Shown: one piece after another, positions 35,440 through 46,655 of the stretch | Position numbering within the stretch: position 1 is the stretch's first letter | Layout: each line of letters begins with the position of its first letter | NCBI GenBank assembly: GCA_963921425.1 | Contig: OY992832.1 | Location: forward strand, 23,038,835 to 23,102,834 | DNA from: Dryas octopetala | Lineage: Eukaryota; Streptophyta; Magnoliopsida; Rosales; Rosaceae | Direction: 5' to 3' | DNA length: 64,000 bases | The notes under the pieces: generated by a model | Seen by the model: only the letters and a program-made list of their open reading frames with translations | Database searches by the model: none | What the model was told of the DNA's origin: nothing | Made by a program: the position numbers and the translations under genes

Positions 35440-36658
35440 TTTGTTTAATTTTGTGTTTTGTTTATGTTTTTTTTTTTTTGGAAGTTGTTCAACTTGTTCT
35501 TATGTATTTTGTTGTTTTTTTTTGCCATCTTTCTATGTAGGTTCAGTATTAAGTCGAGGTTCCAGAAGTTGAGAGTGCCACTGCCAAGTCTGCCAGACTG
35601 CCAATGAATCTGCCATGCTACCAATGCCTATGGCAGTGAAGTGTGTTGGACAACTTGGACTGTTGTCTGTTGGTATCAAATTCATGAACTCATGTTTTCC
35701 TTGGTTTCTGAATTATGGATTTATATTGCTTTTATTTAGTTTATGAACTCATATTTATTATTTCGTTAGTTACTTAATTTGTTTGTGGTTTGTTATTTTA
35801 TTTGAGTTATGTAATAATTAGTAATTACTTAAAGCCTTTAAGGTTGTTTAACTGTTTAAGTGTTTAATTTTTAAACTGTTTAAGGCTTTAAGCCTCTAAG
35901 GTTTTGGTTTTGTTATTTGGTTAAGTAATGTTATATTAATGTAAGCTTGTTACCTGTATGTAAGGTATTAGTAAGCTTGTAAGGTAGTGTGAAACTGTGA
36001 AAGTGATTTGGTGCTGGATTTTTTACTATGATTTTAGGTTGTGAAATGGTTAAGTTTGTGCTTTATGAAATACTAAAATGGACCAAATGGTTATTATTCT
36101 TATGAACTTATGATTCTTTTTTTTTTTTTTTTTTCAGTTTGTGAAATGGACCAATGGTTAATCATTGATTATTTGATTTTACTTTGTGAGATAAAATGGT
36201 TATGTGAATTATGAATTCTGGTTTTTCAAAGAGAAATGAAATGGAACATTATTGTGACTTGTGACTTGTGGCCCAAAATGAAATGACAAGTTATGAGTCA
36301 TTGACACATTGTGCTTTGAGTCTTTGACTATTTTCTACCTTTCTCAATTCTTATTGTGCTTTCTTTTTGAAATTGTCACTTTGGACCATTTGGATTTTGG
36401 TAAGGAAAAATGACTAAAATGAGTCCTGGTTTTCTTCAAAAAATTTGTCATTTTAGGCCTAAGCCCTTAAAAAAACTTCAACTTTGGGGCCAAATTGGCC
36501 CATTTTAGCTATATTCGAAAAGCCCATTTAATTCTGATTTCGACCGAAAAGTCGATGCCACCGACTGTCGCTCATCAGATTGGTGTTGGCATCCAAAATT
36601 GTCTTTCGATGCATATCGGATCGAATGTCGGTGAACCCCGTCAGTTTGGTTACCGATC
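35440..36658. other. 3' part of the hAT region, no gene
   Basis: AT-rich DNA downstream of the transposase pseudogene. From about 36500 it turns into GATCGGT/CCGAA-rich sequence typical of hAT subterminal regions and then into copia remnant B. No target duplication was recognised. Confidence 0.4.
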
Positions 36659-36811
36659 CGATTATATGGACCAAATACTCAAGTTGGAACTTATTGTAGT
36701 ACTTTTCTTACACTAGCTATTTGTGCCTCCATCCACAGTAAAGACGTATCCCGAAGTCAATATCCAAAGTAGTTTGTACTTTTCTTCCATTGCTTTGACA
36801 ATGCATTATAT
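36659..36811 (-). mobile_element. Copia remnant B, left part
   Basis: TTATTGTA..TACTTTTCTTACACTAGCTA and the following GTGCCTCCATCC..AGTAAAGACGTATCC match remnant A at about 25094-25180. It ends at the target duplication CATTATAT of the hAT-type insertion and continues at 42173. Confidence 0.6.
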
Positions 36812-37686
36812 TAAGGTTTGGTTAGTTTGATCGAAAAACTGAGACCATACCCGAAACCGCTCCAACTGATGCCGAGAATAACCGTACAAGAGAGGAACCG
36901 TACCGAGATATCGGTTTGCCAACCGAACCGGTATGTTTGGTTCCAGTTTCAGTTCTCAGATCCTAGAATCATTGGTTTACCGAACCGAACCGAACCGAGT
37001 ATATATAACATTTAATTTAAATATTACATTTTTATACTTTTCTATACCCTAAAATACATTTTTATAATACATTTATATACATTTCTATAATTTATATAAA
37101 AAATATATAAATTTATAAATTTATAAACCCTAAACCCTATAATTAATAATTTATATAATATATTTTTATATAAAAACTAATTAAATATACCATAAACCCT
37201 AATATTATACCATATGCTAAACAATTTATACCATATAACTATAAACTAAGAGAGTTGCTATTTGCACAACTTTTTTTTTTTCTTTTTGCATACCCCTAAC
37301 AACTTAATTTGTGAATTTACCTACTTGACACAAAGAGAAATGACCAAAAAGGACAACCTTTATTATTTGAAAAAAAAAAAACTCTCCTTACACAGCCAAC
37401 CCAACACTCTTATACACCCAACCTAACACTCTTAAACTCCAACCACAATAATCCTAAAACTCTCATTGCACACCCCCTCCTCTCATAACCTCATTTCTTC
37501 ATCTTTCCTCCATTAAATCCTAAGTTTTCTCTCTTGGTTACATATAGGAAATAATATTGTAGAAATACATATTAGTTTTCATGAATAGAGCTTTCACTTG
37601 TCCCTTATTCGCCTTCAGACGAGGTATAATAGTAATTTTTTGTGTTTTTTTTTTTTTTCGTGTTTTCTATTTTATGTTCGCAGTTC

Positions 37687-38010
37687 GTTCGGCGAACCAG
37701 TACTGAACTTTTCTCAATTGTTCGATAAATGAGTACTGAACAAAACTAATATATTCGGTGGTTACCTGCCGAATGAAAATTAGAAAAAAAATTTAAAAAA
37801 ATCCATTCGGTGACTGTTCGCCGAATAAACTTACAAATTTCGACAGTAATCTACCGAAAGTTTTACATATGTTCGGAAGACATCTGTCGAATGAATTTTT
37901 TTATTTATGTAAAATTGATCTTGTTCGGTAGTCAACTGTCGAACGAAGGTTATTGGTTCGGCAGATTACTACTGAACAGATTCATTTTTTTCGGTAACCT
38001 TCTACCGAAC
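37687..38010. repeat. Left array of nine phased 22-bp palindromes
   Basis: Nine units, each exactly 22 bp, have half-sites (A/G)TTCGG and CCGAA(C/T). Starts are 37687, 37720, 37753, 37805, 37838, 37871, 37923, 37956 and 37989. Intervals are 33, 33, 52 repeated, so three triplets form a 118-bp higher-order period. Spacers are 11 or 30 bp of AT-rich sequence with little similarity to each other. Confidence 0.9.
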
Positions 38011-38310
38011 ACACTGTTTTAACATCATTTCCATGTTTTGTGTGTAGGACGATGAACAATATGAGTAATATGGTGGTGCTTCTACTTGAAACAACAAGGT
38101 TGAGGACTACATTGGGGCCGAGGTCGAGGCCAAGGTTTTGACTGAAGACTCACGTGACTATAGTAATGAATTCACAACAAACGAGGTATCAATTTTTTAT
38201 TTGGAAAATATATGTTGTAAATATAGTTGAAATGTGAATAATGTAAATTATATGTGTAAATATTTCATTCGAGGGATGCATTGGTTAATTGGGCACGTGC
38301 ATAAGGAAGA

Positions 38311-38961
38311 ATGAACAACATAGTCATTGTCATTATGAGGTCCAATGCAGCAGGGGTGGGGAAGAAGAAAGCTAGAGTGTTCCTTAGTTGCGAACGAAGT
38401 GGTCTCCATAGGTCATCCAAGTATGATGCCGATAGTTGTATAGTAAAGCATCCTAAGGATGGTAGGGACTCTATTACAAAAAGATGTGGATGCCCCTTCT
38501 CATTAAAGTGTGTGCAAACTGGTAATGAGTATGAATGGAAGCTAAGTGTGGTATGTGGAGTGCATAACCATAAAGTTTTAGTTACTGGTGAAGGACATTC
38601 ATTTGTGGGGAGATTATTTGAAACAGAGATATCTTTATTGGTGGATATGTCTAAGAGTTTAGAGAAACCAAAGCAGATTTTGATCATCTTAAAGGAAAGA
38701 GATTATTCGAATACAACAACAATCAAAACAATATACAATGTCAGACACCGCCATAGGGTGAAAGAGAAGGCTGGAAAAACCGAAATACAATATTTGCTAA
38801 GTAAGTTACCTGAACACAAATACTTTGAGTGGCATAGATGTTCTGGTGGTAATAATATTGTGACTGAACCGCTTCAAGATCACTTTCACTATCCCGCCTT
38901 GGAGTCCAACAGACCGCACGAGGTGAATTCTCAGAATAATTCATATCATATGATGGACTGA
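38311..38961 (+). pseudogene. FAR1/MULE-type transposase N-terminal fragment
   Basis: The frame of 216 residues starts MNNIVIVIMRSNAAGV. It contains KKARVFLSCERSGLHR, KRCGCPFSLKC, WKLSVVCGVHNH and MSKSLEKPKQIL..LKERD, then an RHRVKEKAGKTE segment. This Cys/His pattern (C..C..H..H) is the FAR1-type DNA-binding region at the start of Mutator-like transposases. The DDE core should follow but is missing. After about 38800 the sequence runs into the 3' end of the convergent PMD pseudogene. The ortholog-like fragment of the second copy is at 57250-57699. It would bind element ends if functional, but it is truncated. Confidence 0.75.
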
Positions 38962-40031
38962 ATGGTCTGCATGTGCTCGTACACCCAAGCCTCTAAAAGT
39001 GTCATATAACCGCCAATTTTCTTAACACCAGCTTAAGAGGCAAATCCAAACTGCCTAAACAACCAAGCTAAGCATCCAGCGCCCCATGCATAATGGTTAA
39101 CGGTATCAAGGTTAGTGAGCAGTCTGAGATATTGGACTTGTACCCTTGTGCCAATCTTATCTACAAAAAGGGTACAACCCAATAAATACAACAAATACGC
39201 TTGGGCTGCACACTGGATTTCATGCTCAGAGTCGCTATCAGTGACATCACTAAAGCACGTACGTAATCACTCTAATCGTACATACTCACCACCAAAATCT
39301 ATCAACTGCTCTGATGCCTGATCCCTACTAACTCCTAAAAATGCAATTAGTAGATATTCAGAATCAATGTTATCCTCAATAAGTGTAGCCACTGGTGCAT
39401 CACCAATCGGAATGCCTAAAATGTTGGCTACGTCATCTAGTGTGATGGTCATCTCACCAAAAGGCAGGTGGAATGTATTAGTCTCCGGATGCCACCTCTC
39501 AACAAAAGCGGACACCAACACTTTATCAACTGTACGGTAAGAATACTGAACCAGTGATGTCAACCCATAATTAATGACATATCCTTTCAACCGGTCATTA
39601 TCTGTTCTGGCCCACAACTTTCACTCACCAAGCTTGGTGGTTTTGGACATGCACCTTAAAGGATCTCGTTCCTAATTCAAACATAACAAAAAAAATTCAC
39701 TCATTATTACTGCAAGTTACACAAGCATATAATACCAATTGTTAAAGATCATACCTCGTTATTCCAAATGGCAGCAGCTACGTGAGTTCTATAACTCCTC
39801 AACAGGGAAAAGGTCAGCAAGCTCGTTGAGATTATTCTCATTATAATCCTCAACCTGAACCTCAGCTTCTTCAGGATCTGCTTCACGACTAGCTCGTGCT
39901 TCTACTAGCCTTTTTCGCCCAGAAGCTATGGGTCGTGTTTAGTGCACATGTCCAACATCGACATCATCGGCAACATCGGGGACTTCCCCTCTAGACGAAG
40001 ATGCACCACGTCTTCCTCTTCTTCTATTCAT
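38945..40031 (-). pseudogene. Plant mobile domain (MAIN-like) protein, broken
   Basis: An ATG at 40031 starts MNRRRGRRGASSSRGEVPD, an Arg-rich then acidic lead, broken by stops near 39940 and 39800. The main domain (39617 downward) reads VSAFVERWHPETNTFHLPF, GEMTITLDDVANILGIPIG, then CAAQAYLLYLLGCTLFVDK, YAWGAGCLAWLFRQFGF and TLLEAWVYEHM. These are hallmark motifs of the plant mobile domain. In-frame stops occur after EYVRLE (about 39267) and before AGVKKIGG. PMD proteins occur as host silencing factors and inside transposons. The location inside a Mutator-like element points to the transposon type. Confidence 0.8.
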
Positions 40032-40120
40032 ACCTATATTTTCAAACAAGAAATTGAAAATTGTTTTAACAAATATAAGATTTTTCAAAAGCAAAAAAAA
40101 TAAAAAAATCAACACAGGTG

Positions 40121-40326
40121 GTTCGGCAGTTGCTCGTCAAACAATTATCAACTGTTCGGCAGATGGTTGTCGAACCAATATATATTGTTCGACAGTCACC
40201 TGTCAAACCAAAATATTTAAAACTGAATTTTTGGATTCGTTTGGTAAAGTACTGTCGAACCAATTGATTTCATTCGATAGCTAACTGCCGAATGAAATGA
40301 ATTCGTTCAGCATACCAGTGCCGAAC
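40121..40326. repeat. Right array of six phased 22-bp palindromes
   Basis: Six 22-bp units with the same TTCGG/CCGAA half-sites start at 40121, 40154, 40187, 40239, 40272 and 40305. Intervals are 33, 33, 52, 33, 33, the same phasing as the left array. It lies upstream (minus strand) of the PMD start at 40031, mirroring the left array upstream of the transposase. Confidence 0.9.
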
Positions 40327-42172
40327 GAGCTGCGAAATCAAAAAAACAAAAAAACCCGAAAATCCTCACTCCAAATCATTTTAAACTGATGAAAACGGTA
40401 TTGGGATGGATTAACTAATTGAAATTAGATAAAAAAAAGTATTAGATTTACATTTAAATAAAAAAATTTAGGTTAGGACATACTCACTTCCAATGGCTAT
40501 GGTAGGGATATGGGTGGCAGAAATGTGATGAGACCACTAATGGCGTTCACGACGACGATGACGACGGCGATGATGGAGGTGATGAAGTCGGAGGTGGGTG
40601 TCGGCAATGGTGGGCTGGGTTGCCGGTGAGGTGTGAGGCTGAGTGTGTGCAATGTGAGATGTGTGTTGGTTGGTTGGTTGTGGGGTGGGGTGGGGTAGGC
40701 AGGGTGTGTAGTGTAGATGTGTTTGTGGGAGTGTGTAGTGTTTGGGTTGAGAGGGTGTGTAAGGAGAAATTTAGACATATCAGTGAGATTGTGGTATTTT
40801 GGTCATAAGAGGGGTGTGTCAAAAAGAAATTTTATATTTTAAAAATTGGTAAAAAGTGTGTAGGAGAAAATGGTGTGCAAAAAGAAAAAAAATGGGTGTA
40901 TTCTAAATCTTATATCCTATTCCTATATCTCATACCCTAAACCCTATTGTGTATTTAAAAATTTTTAAATCCTATATATATCTTATAAGGCTTATATCCT
41001 ATACTAATATACCATGCACATACCCTAAGACTATAATTGATAATAATTTAATAATTCATAGTTGATAACTTGGTATATAACTAATAACTATAGTCTATAA
41101 AAATGTTTAGTATGGTATAATATGATATAGTCTATAACTAATAACTATGGTCTATATAAATGTTTAGTCTAAAACTAATAACTATAATCTATAGAAATGT
41201 TTAGTATTGATAATAATTCAATAATTCATAGTTGATATATAACTAATAACTATAGTCTATATAAATATTTTATATAAATTATAGATATGTATAGAAATGT
41301 ATTACACAAATTATATAGAAAAGAATTTTAAATTTAGGGTATAGAAATGTATTAAATAAATTATAAAATATGTTTTAAAACATATGTAATATATTAAAAA
41401 CTTAAAAAGTAAAAACTCCAAAACTCCAAAGTCCAAACCCCAAACTATACTACATTTTTTTTCTAAGAATATAAAATATAATGATTAAGAGGAATGATAT
41501 TATTTTGTATTATGTACAATTATTTTTTTAATAAATGATAAGCCATTGAAGACTAGGGCCTAGGGGTGTACAATTAGTTTATATATTATTATTTATTAGT
41601 TAGAAGTTAAAAGTTAAAATTAAAACAACCAAACCCTAAAACACAATCCAAAGCTTAAAAGTTAAAAGTTTTACCTTAAAACAACCAAACTCACTAAAAG
41701 TTAAAAAACACAAACTCTCTCTTTATCTCTCTTTCCCTCTCTTCTCCCTTTCTGTGATCTCTCCCTCTCATTCCTTTCGGCGATCACTCTTACTCAACCG
41801 CCTCTCTCTATCTTTCTCACTCATTCTCTCTCTTTCTCTATTTTCTCCCTCTTTGCAATCCTCTCTCCTCTCTCTTTGTGATCGCTCTCTCTCCTCTATG
41901 CAATCTCTCTCTCTCTTCTCCCTTTCTCTACGCTCCTTTTCCGATCTCTGTCACCGCTCGCCTATGTTGCATCTCCCTCATTGTCGCCGGTCAGGGCACG
42001 ATTCTATCAGGGCCCAATTCGAATCGTGCCGACCAAGTATGCCGATCCAACCGAGTGTCATTTTACCGACATTTCAATACCAAACTCGGTAACCAAAATG
42101 GGCAACTAGGGGGTTCAGTCGGTACACCGGTTTGGGGTTTCCGGTTCGATAACCGTACCGAACCCACCCCTA

Positions 42173-42480
42173 CATTATATGGACCAAATCCACTTGTAAT
42201 TCTTCTCCTCCTAGACAAGGAAGAGGTACCCAAAGAGGTCCTCAGTCCTCCTCAAGTACTTACAAACATTTTTGACAATTATCTAGTGTTTTCCTCATCC
42301 ATTTGCTTTTAATTTTTAAAACAAGACAAGGATCCCAGGATTTATGACAAAGCTACGCTACTTGAGGGAAATCAAACTCACTAAATTAAGTCAAGCCACT
42401 TGTTAATACTAAACCTATTGAACCTACAAGTAGAAGAAAACTTAAAAAGAACTTATGACATAATCACAAGGGGTGATGAA
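42173..42480 (-). mobile_element. Copia remnant B, right part
   Basis: It continues the sequence cut at 36811. TAATTCTTCTCCTCC, AGACAAGGAAGAGGT, CAAGTACTTACAAACATTTTTGACAA and CTCACTAAATTAAGT align with remnant A at 25240-25560 with several deletions. No intact frame. Confidence 0.6.
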
Positions 42481-42961
42481 ATTCATTCCATGATAAAGAA
42501 ACCATTTTCTATGATATTATACCACCCAGAGGGAAAAAAGAAACAAAACAAAAGATGTGGATCAAATTTCACCAATCAGCTTTTAGTTCCCTTTATCATA
42601 TGACTCTGAAATGGTGCCAATAGCTGGGAACTGCATCAGAAAGAAATTGCCATACCAGCTTACGGCTATCAGAAATAACCCTACCAATTCCTATTGAAGA
42701 TAATCTTGAACAAGCAGTTCAAACAATGTTACTCTCTAATTCTGGGTGTCCTATCAAATCTGTCTGATGCTTTGGTTTCTCAAATTTGATTCGATACATG
42801 TACAAATATGTTGACAACAAGCTTACACATAAAGGAAAGGAGGGCTATGCAAAGATAAATGTAGCAACTGCAAGCATCACGAACTTGCTGTGTGGTCACC
42901 TTTCCCCATGAAGATGCACCTAAGGGTTACAGTGTGGTAAGTATAAACTAATACAATGCCC

Positions 42962-45575
42962 CTACTTTCGCTGCTTTTTTGATAGAGACTCTGACTGGAC
43001 CTCAGCCTGCCAATTTAAACTTTTCCATGAATAAGACAGTAAAAACAGAACCAACGAGTAATCACTCAACATAAGATCAATATATGGAGAAAGATGAATA
43101 AGATTTCCATGAAATTTCCTACTTGAAATAGTTGCAAAACAGCAATCCAAGTCCATTAAATTAATAAGGGGAAGGAAAAAACACCACTATATGCAAGGTA
43201 TATATCTACACGTGTAGTAAATTTATCAACTCTATGAATCTATCTCTACTATGCACATTCCTGTTTTGCACCATCCAAAAAGACAACTGAAAGGGTAGTT
43301 CTACAGCTGCATATTTCAAGATAAAAAAAATTAAAAAATACCAACTGGACATTCTATGTCCTCAAAGATACACTACATTCTCTGTGTACGCATATTTCAA
43401 GCATGCACAAGCAATCCATTCATTTAGTATAATGCACAGATATAAGGGAGAATCAGAATTCCATAACAGAGGGCTGTAATATTGTCTTATCCAAGATAAA
43501 TGCACCACGAATTCTATGTATTGGTTTGTCTATTCATGAAATCTTTTCCCGTTCACCCCTACAGGAGAGAAAACACAGCACCCGTATGGTCAGGTTTTTG
43601 TTTTTGTTTTCCCATTCACCTCTCTCTCTCTCTCACACACACACAAATCTATCATCTCTTCTCACTGTCGTCTCATTTTTCCTTCTCTAAGAAACTTCTT
43701 TGCTATGGTTCCTCATTGCATGAAAAGTCTACTAATTATGATATATTCGACTCACCAGTAACTGTATCTTCAACGTTTCAATAGTTTACCTCGTCTGTCA
43801 TCGTTCATTGTATTATGCGACTCAAGGAACTTGAGCAGCTCCTTGAGAATGATTTTCATGTATTTCCTATGGTTTTTATAATTAATGTGATGGGAGTAAG
43901 CATAATCATTATATATTGTAGTACTAGACCATAAATACACTGTCGGGTTGCACACGAATCTTTGATGCTAAACTAAGGTGGAGAAAGTGGATTTTCTATG
44001 GGAAAGCATAAGATTTTAGAATCTTTTGGGTATCATTGTCAAAACATTTGGGTTTATAGTGAAATAACCTAAAATAAAAATCACTATGCAAAAATTGCTC
44101 ATTTTTTCAAAGGTTAGAAGTTAACCCCTTTTTGCAAGGATAGTACCATTATACTCGTATTACATGTGTCGAGCTGTGGGTTGAGATGGTTGAGATGAAT
44201 GTATTGTCGCCTATCTACAATGCAGAAAGGGTTAGTTTTCTAACTTTTGAAAAAAAGAAGTCATTTTTCCATAGTGATTTTCAATTTGGGTCATTTAACT
44301 ATAAAACCCAAACATTTTAAGAATATTCGCTTTAGTTTAATTCATTTTCCTTTATTTAAAACAATTTTATGTTACCTATCAAAAAGATATTGCCACATGA
44401 TTCATAGGCATAGTGCTCCTGCAGTCAAAATGTAAAATACTTTGGTTCAATATAATGCCTCGCCCCCAATTCCATAGTAGCAATGAGATTGGGAGAATAC
44501 GCATGCAAGATGTTCATCAAGTAAAAGGAAACCACAGAACTATTTCTATGATTGGATAGGTTTTCTCTTCACTTTGGGCTTATAAATGTTATGCTCTTTC
44601 CATTGTGCATCCTAAATGTTTTGGAAACAATTTGGTTTGTAAGCTACTTGTAAGCGCACACTAAATGTTGATTCTAGTAGTCATTTACTAGGGAACATAA
44701 ACATTTCAGAACATTTTTGTAATCCTTAAAACAGAATAAATGTAGCCGATACACTGAAAATGATAAATATCAAAATGAGAATTGGTAGAGAATGCTTACA
44801 GCACTTGAAAGCTGCTCACGGATATAGGCCATTGATCTTAGCATGGCACCTAATGTATCCCTAGACACTTGAAACTTAACCTCTGACTCCCCTGAAGTTG
44901 TCTCTGTGTCTTGAAGCTGAAGAAATTGGGACAAAAGTCATATTAATCTATCAAACAATTAAAAGTAAAAGGGACAACAGAACCCTTCTCAATCATGGAG
45001 ATTTCCATTCTCTCAGATCAAAGGGATTTCCACTCCTATCATCTAATTAAAACAAAATATATATGAAAGAAAAGCATACAGATTTGTTTTCCTCCTTTGG
45101 AAAGAACGGGACAAGGATGCACTCTGTATCATACAATCAGCTAGATATAATAAATAAATTATCCTAAATTAAATGTTTCCTACATGAAGTATATAATGAA
45201 TTTCTGCATGGAGCAAACAGGCACCACGATGCATATATGCACATGCAAACATATTAACTACTGCTAGCAGAACAAGAACCAGCAGAAAGTCACTCGAAAT
45301 AAAATAATGTTGATGCCTAGCTGACAGGTATTCAAAGTCAAATTCCTCACTTCCAGTTTAGTATTTCACAGATAGCCCCATCCCTGTTCTCCAGATCTGA
45401 GCTCACTTGATCCCACCAATGACTTAATCCTAGGATGATAAACTCCTTATGTACCAACAGTCAGATAAGAAAACCATAGAACTCTTTAGTACAATGACAT
45501 AAACATATTTTTGGAGCCTTATCTCACCACCCCTTGAAGAGCTAACAAAATCTTATAACAACATGTTATACGAGG

Positions 45576-45621
<46 letters not shown>

Positions 45622-46595
45622 CCCTATTATGAGTGAAGTTCATGCTACTGAAATTTTGAATTATCTTCTTCCTTAACCCAGAAAAAAAAAAAAAAAAAAA
45701 AAAAAGAAACAAAATCCAAAATGCATTTTCTTCATAGTAAAAGCATATAACAACATGTTTGCAGATAGAGAATAGTATAAAGTGATAAATTTAAATTTAG
45801 AAAAAGAAAATAAACCCTTTTGATGATTTGAGAAGGAAAAAAAATACTAAGGACCAACGGGATTGAGAGATAATAAATGCAAGAGCAGTTGATTGAAAGA
45901 CCATGGGAGCTCTCTGCTGAAATAAAATAATTCAGGAACTTGAAAGTTTAAAACATGGGGAAAGCCTCTCTTTCCAAATAGAAAAGGAAAATTTCCTCAA
46001 ATCAGCGTAGGTGCCATTCATTTTGACTGGTCTGGGGTTCTGTACCAAGTGTGACTACTTGTATTATTTTGGTTGGTTTGGTTTTGGTCTACGCATGGCT
46101 TGGTATGTTTTCTTCTCGGTGGTATGATTCAGATGGCCTTCTTGTCCATCTCCTTTTGTACTTTGTTTCCCTCTTTCTGTAAAATTTTGATTTCCTATCC
46201 AAAAAAGTAATAATAATAAACATACGTGGGCTTACGGCTTTTAGTTGTAAGATTTATATTTAAGAGGGTTGATTTGAGAACTTCAAATTAATAAGTGTCA
46301 GAACATAAACAGTTATCCCACATCCTAACAGTTCAAGCTTTATGGGAACTATGGTAAACCAACAAACTTATCACAGTATCAGAGTATCCTCGTAATTTCA
46401 ACCTCTCAATATAAATTGAATTCTAAATTGTTGTGCTATTTAATGGTGGGAGGAGTCCCACATAGAGGGGGAGGTTTGGAATATAAACATTTGTTGGTCC
46501 ACATCCTAATAGCTTAAGCCTTTAGGAACAATGGTAAACCAACAAAAGTTATCAATAAGGATTAAATTTCATGTTTTCAAAGGGATTTGATGAGT

Positions 46596-46655
<60 letters not shown>

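Larger units (their letters stand above)
28947..35440 (+). pseudogene. hAT (Ac-like) transposase, broken, interrupted by Harbinger
   Basis: Pieces in order: a start MDMEANSSSQ at 28947; a BED zinc finger around 29150-29320 (SIVWEH, then frameshift to DNAICNYCKEEM and TGIRAHL); ITTDSWTSI near 29625; a catalytic-core stretch from 34055 (DKVFTISVDNTFSNDLAV, LRCACHILN, TTRWNSTYKML); and the C-terminal dimerisation domain near 35220-35360 (SSTVATSENAFSLGKRVVDPFR). This order matches hAT transposases, which cut and paste elements through a DDE core. It is dead: at least one BED frameshift, a stop in the WTSI region, a stop after HFLKKF at 34619 and more damage around 34890-35090. Removing the Harbinger insertion rejoins KTL to EGCLNNWEID in frame. 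Outer ends were not found. Confidence 0.85.
37254..40903. mobile_element. Mutator-like element with FAR1-type and PMD genes
   Basis: Approximate ends share an inverted TTTTTTTTCTTTTTGCA(T/C)ACC stretch and a following GACACA..(C/A)..AT(G)ACCAAAA region. Inner inverted matches include CTCCTTACACA.CC. The interior carries a plus-strand FAR1/MULE-type transposase fragment, a convergent minus-strand plant-mobile-domain pseudogene and two arrays of 22-bp palindromes. A second truncated copy is at 57.2-59.5 kb on the other strand, with close similarity from the outer C-rich leader through the transposase start. I could not find a clean 9-bp duplication, so the exact ends are uncertain. Confidence 0.7.
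36812..42172. mobile_element. hAT-type element, TSD CATTATAT, hosting a Mutator-like element
   Basis: The perfect 8-bp duplication CATTATAT lies at 36804-36811 and 42173-42180. The right terminus, read inward, is TAGGGGTGGGTTCGG; the left is TAAGGTTTGGTTAG, an imperfect match. Both ends have ACCGAAC/GGTTCGG-rich subterminal DNA. Removing the element joins the copia remnant sequence on the two sides. Its own DNA is 36812-37250 and 40905-42172: AT-rich repeats plus a CT-rich block at 41720-41960. No hAT transposase is present, so it is non-autonomous. Confidence 0.75.

Noticed and set aside
37687..38010. Palindrome array as a CRISPR array
   Set aside because: The regular spacing and palindromic repeats look CRISPR-like, but the spacers are only 11 or 30 bp of AT-rich DNA, there are no cas genes, the repeats are diverged, and this is plant nuclear DNA inside a transposon.
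40497..40822. Thr/His/Pro-rich minus-strand frames
   Set aside because: They come from repetitive GGTGTG/GTGTGT-type DNA at the end of the Mutator-like element, with no domain.
45577..45620. Microsatellites as CRISPR-like or telomere-like arrays
   Set aside because: They are simple dinucleotide repeats with no spacers, in introns of a plant gene.
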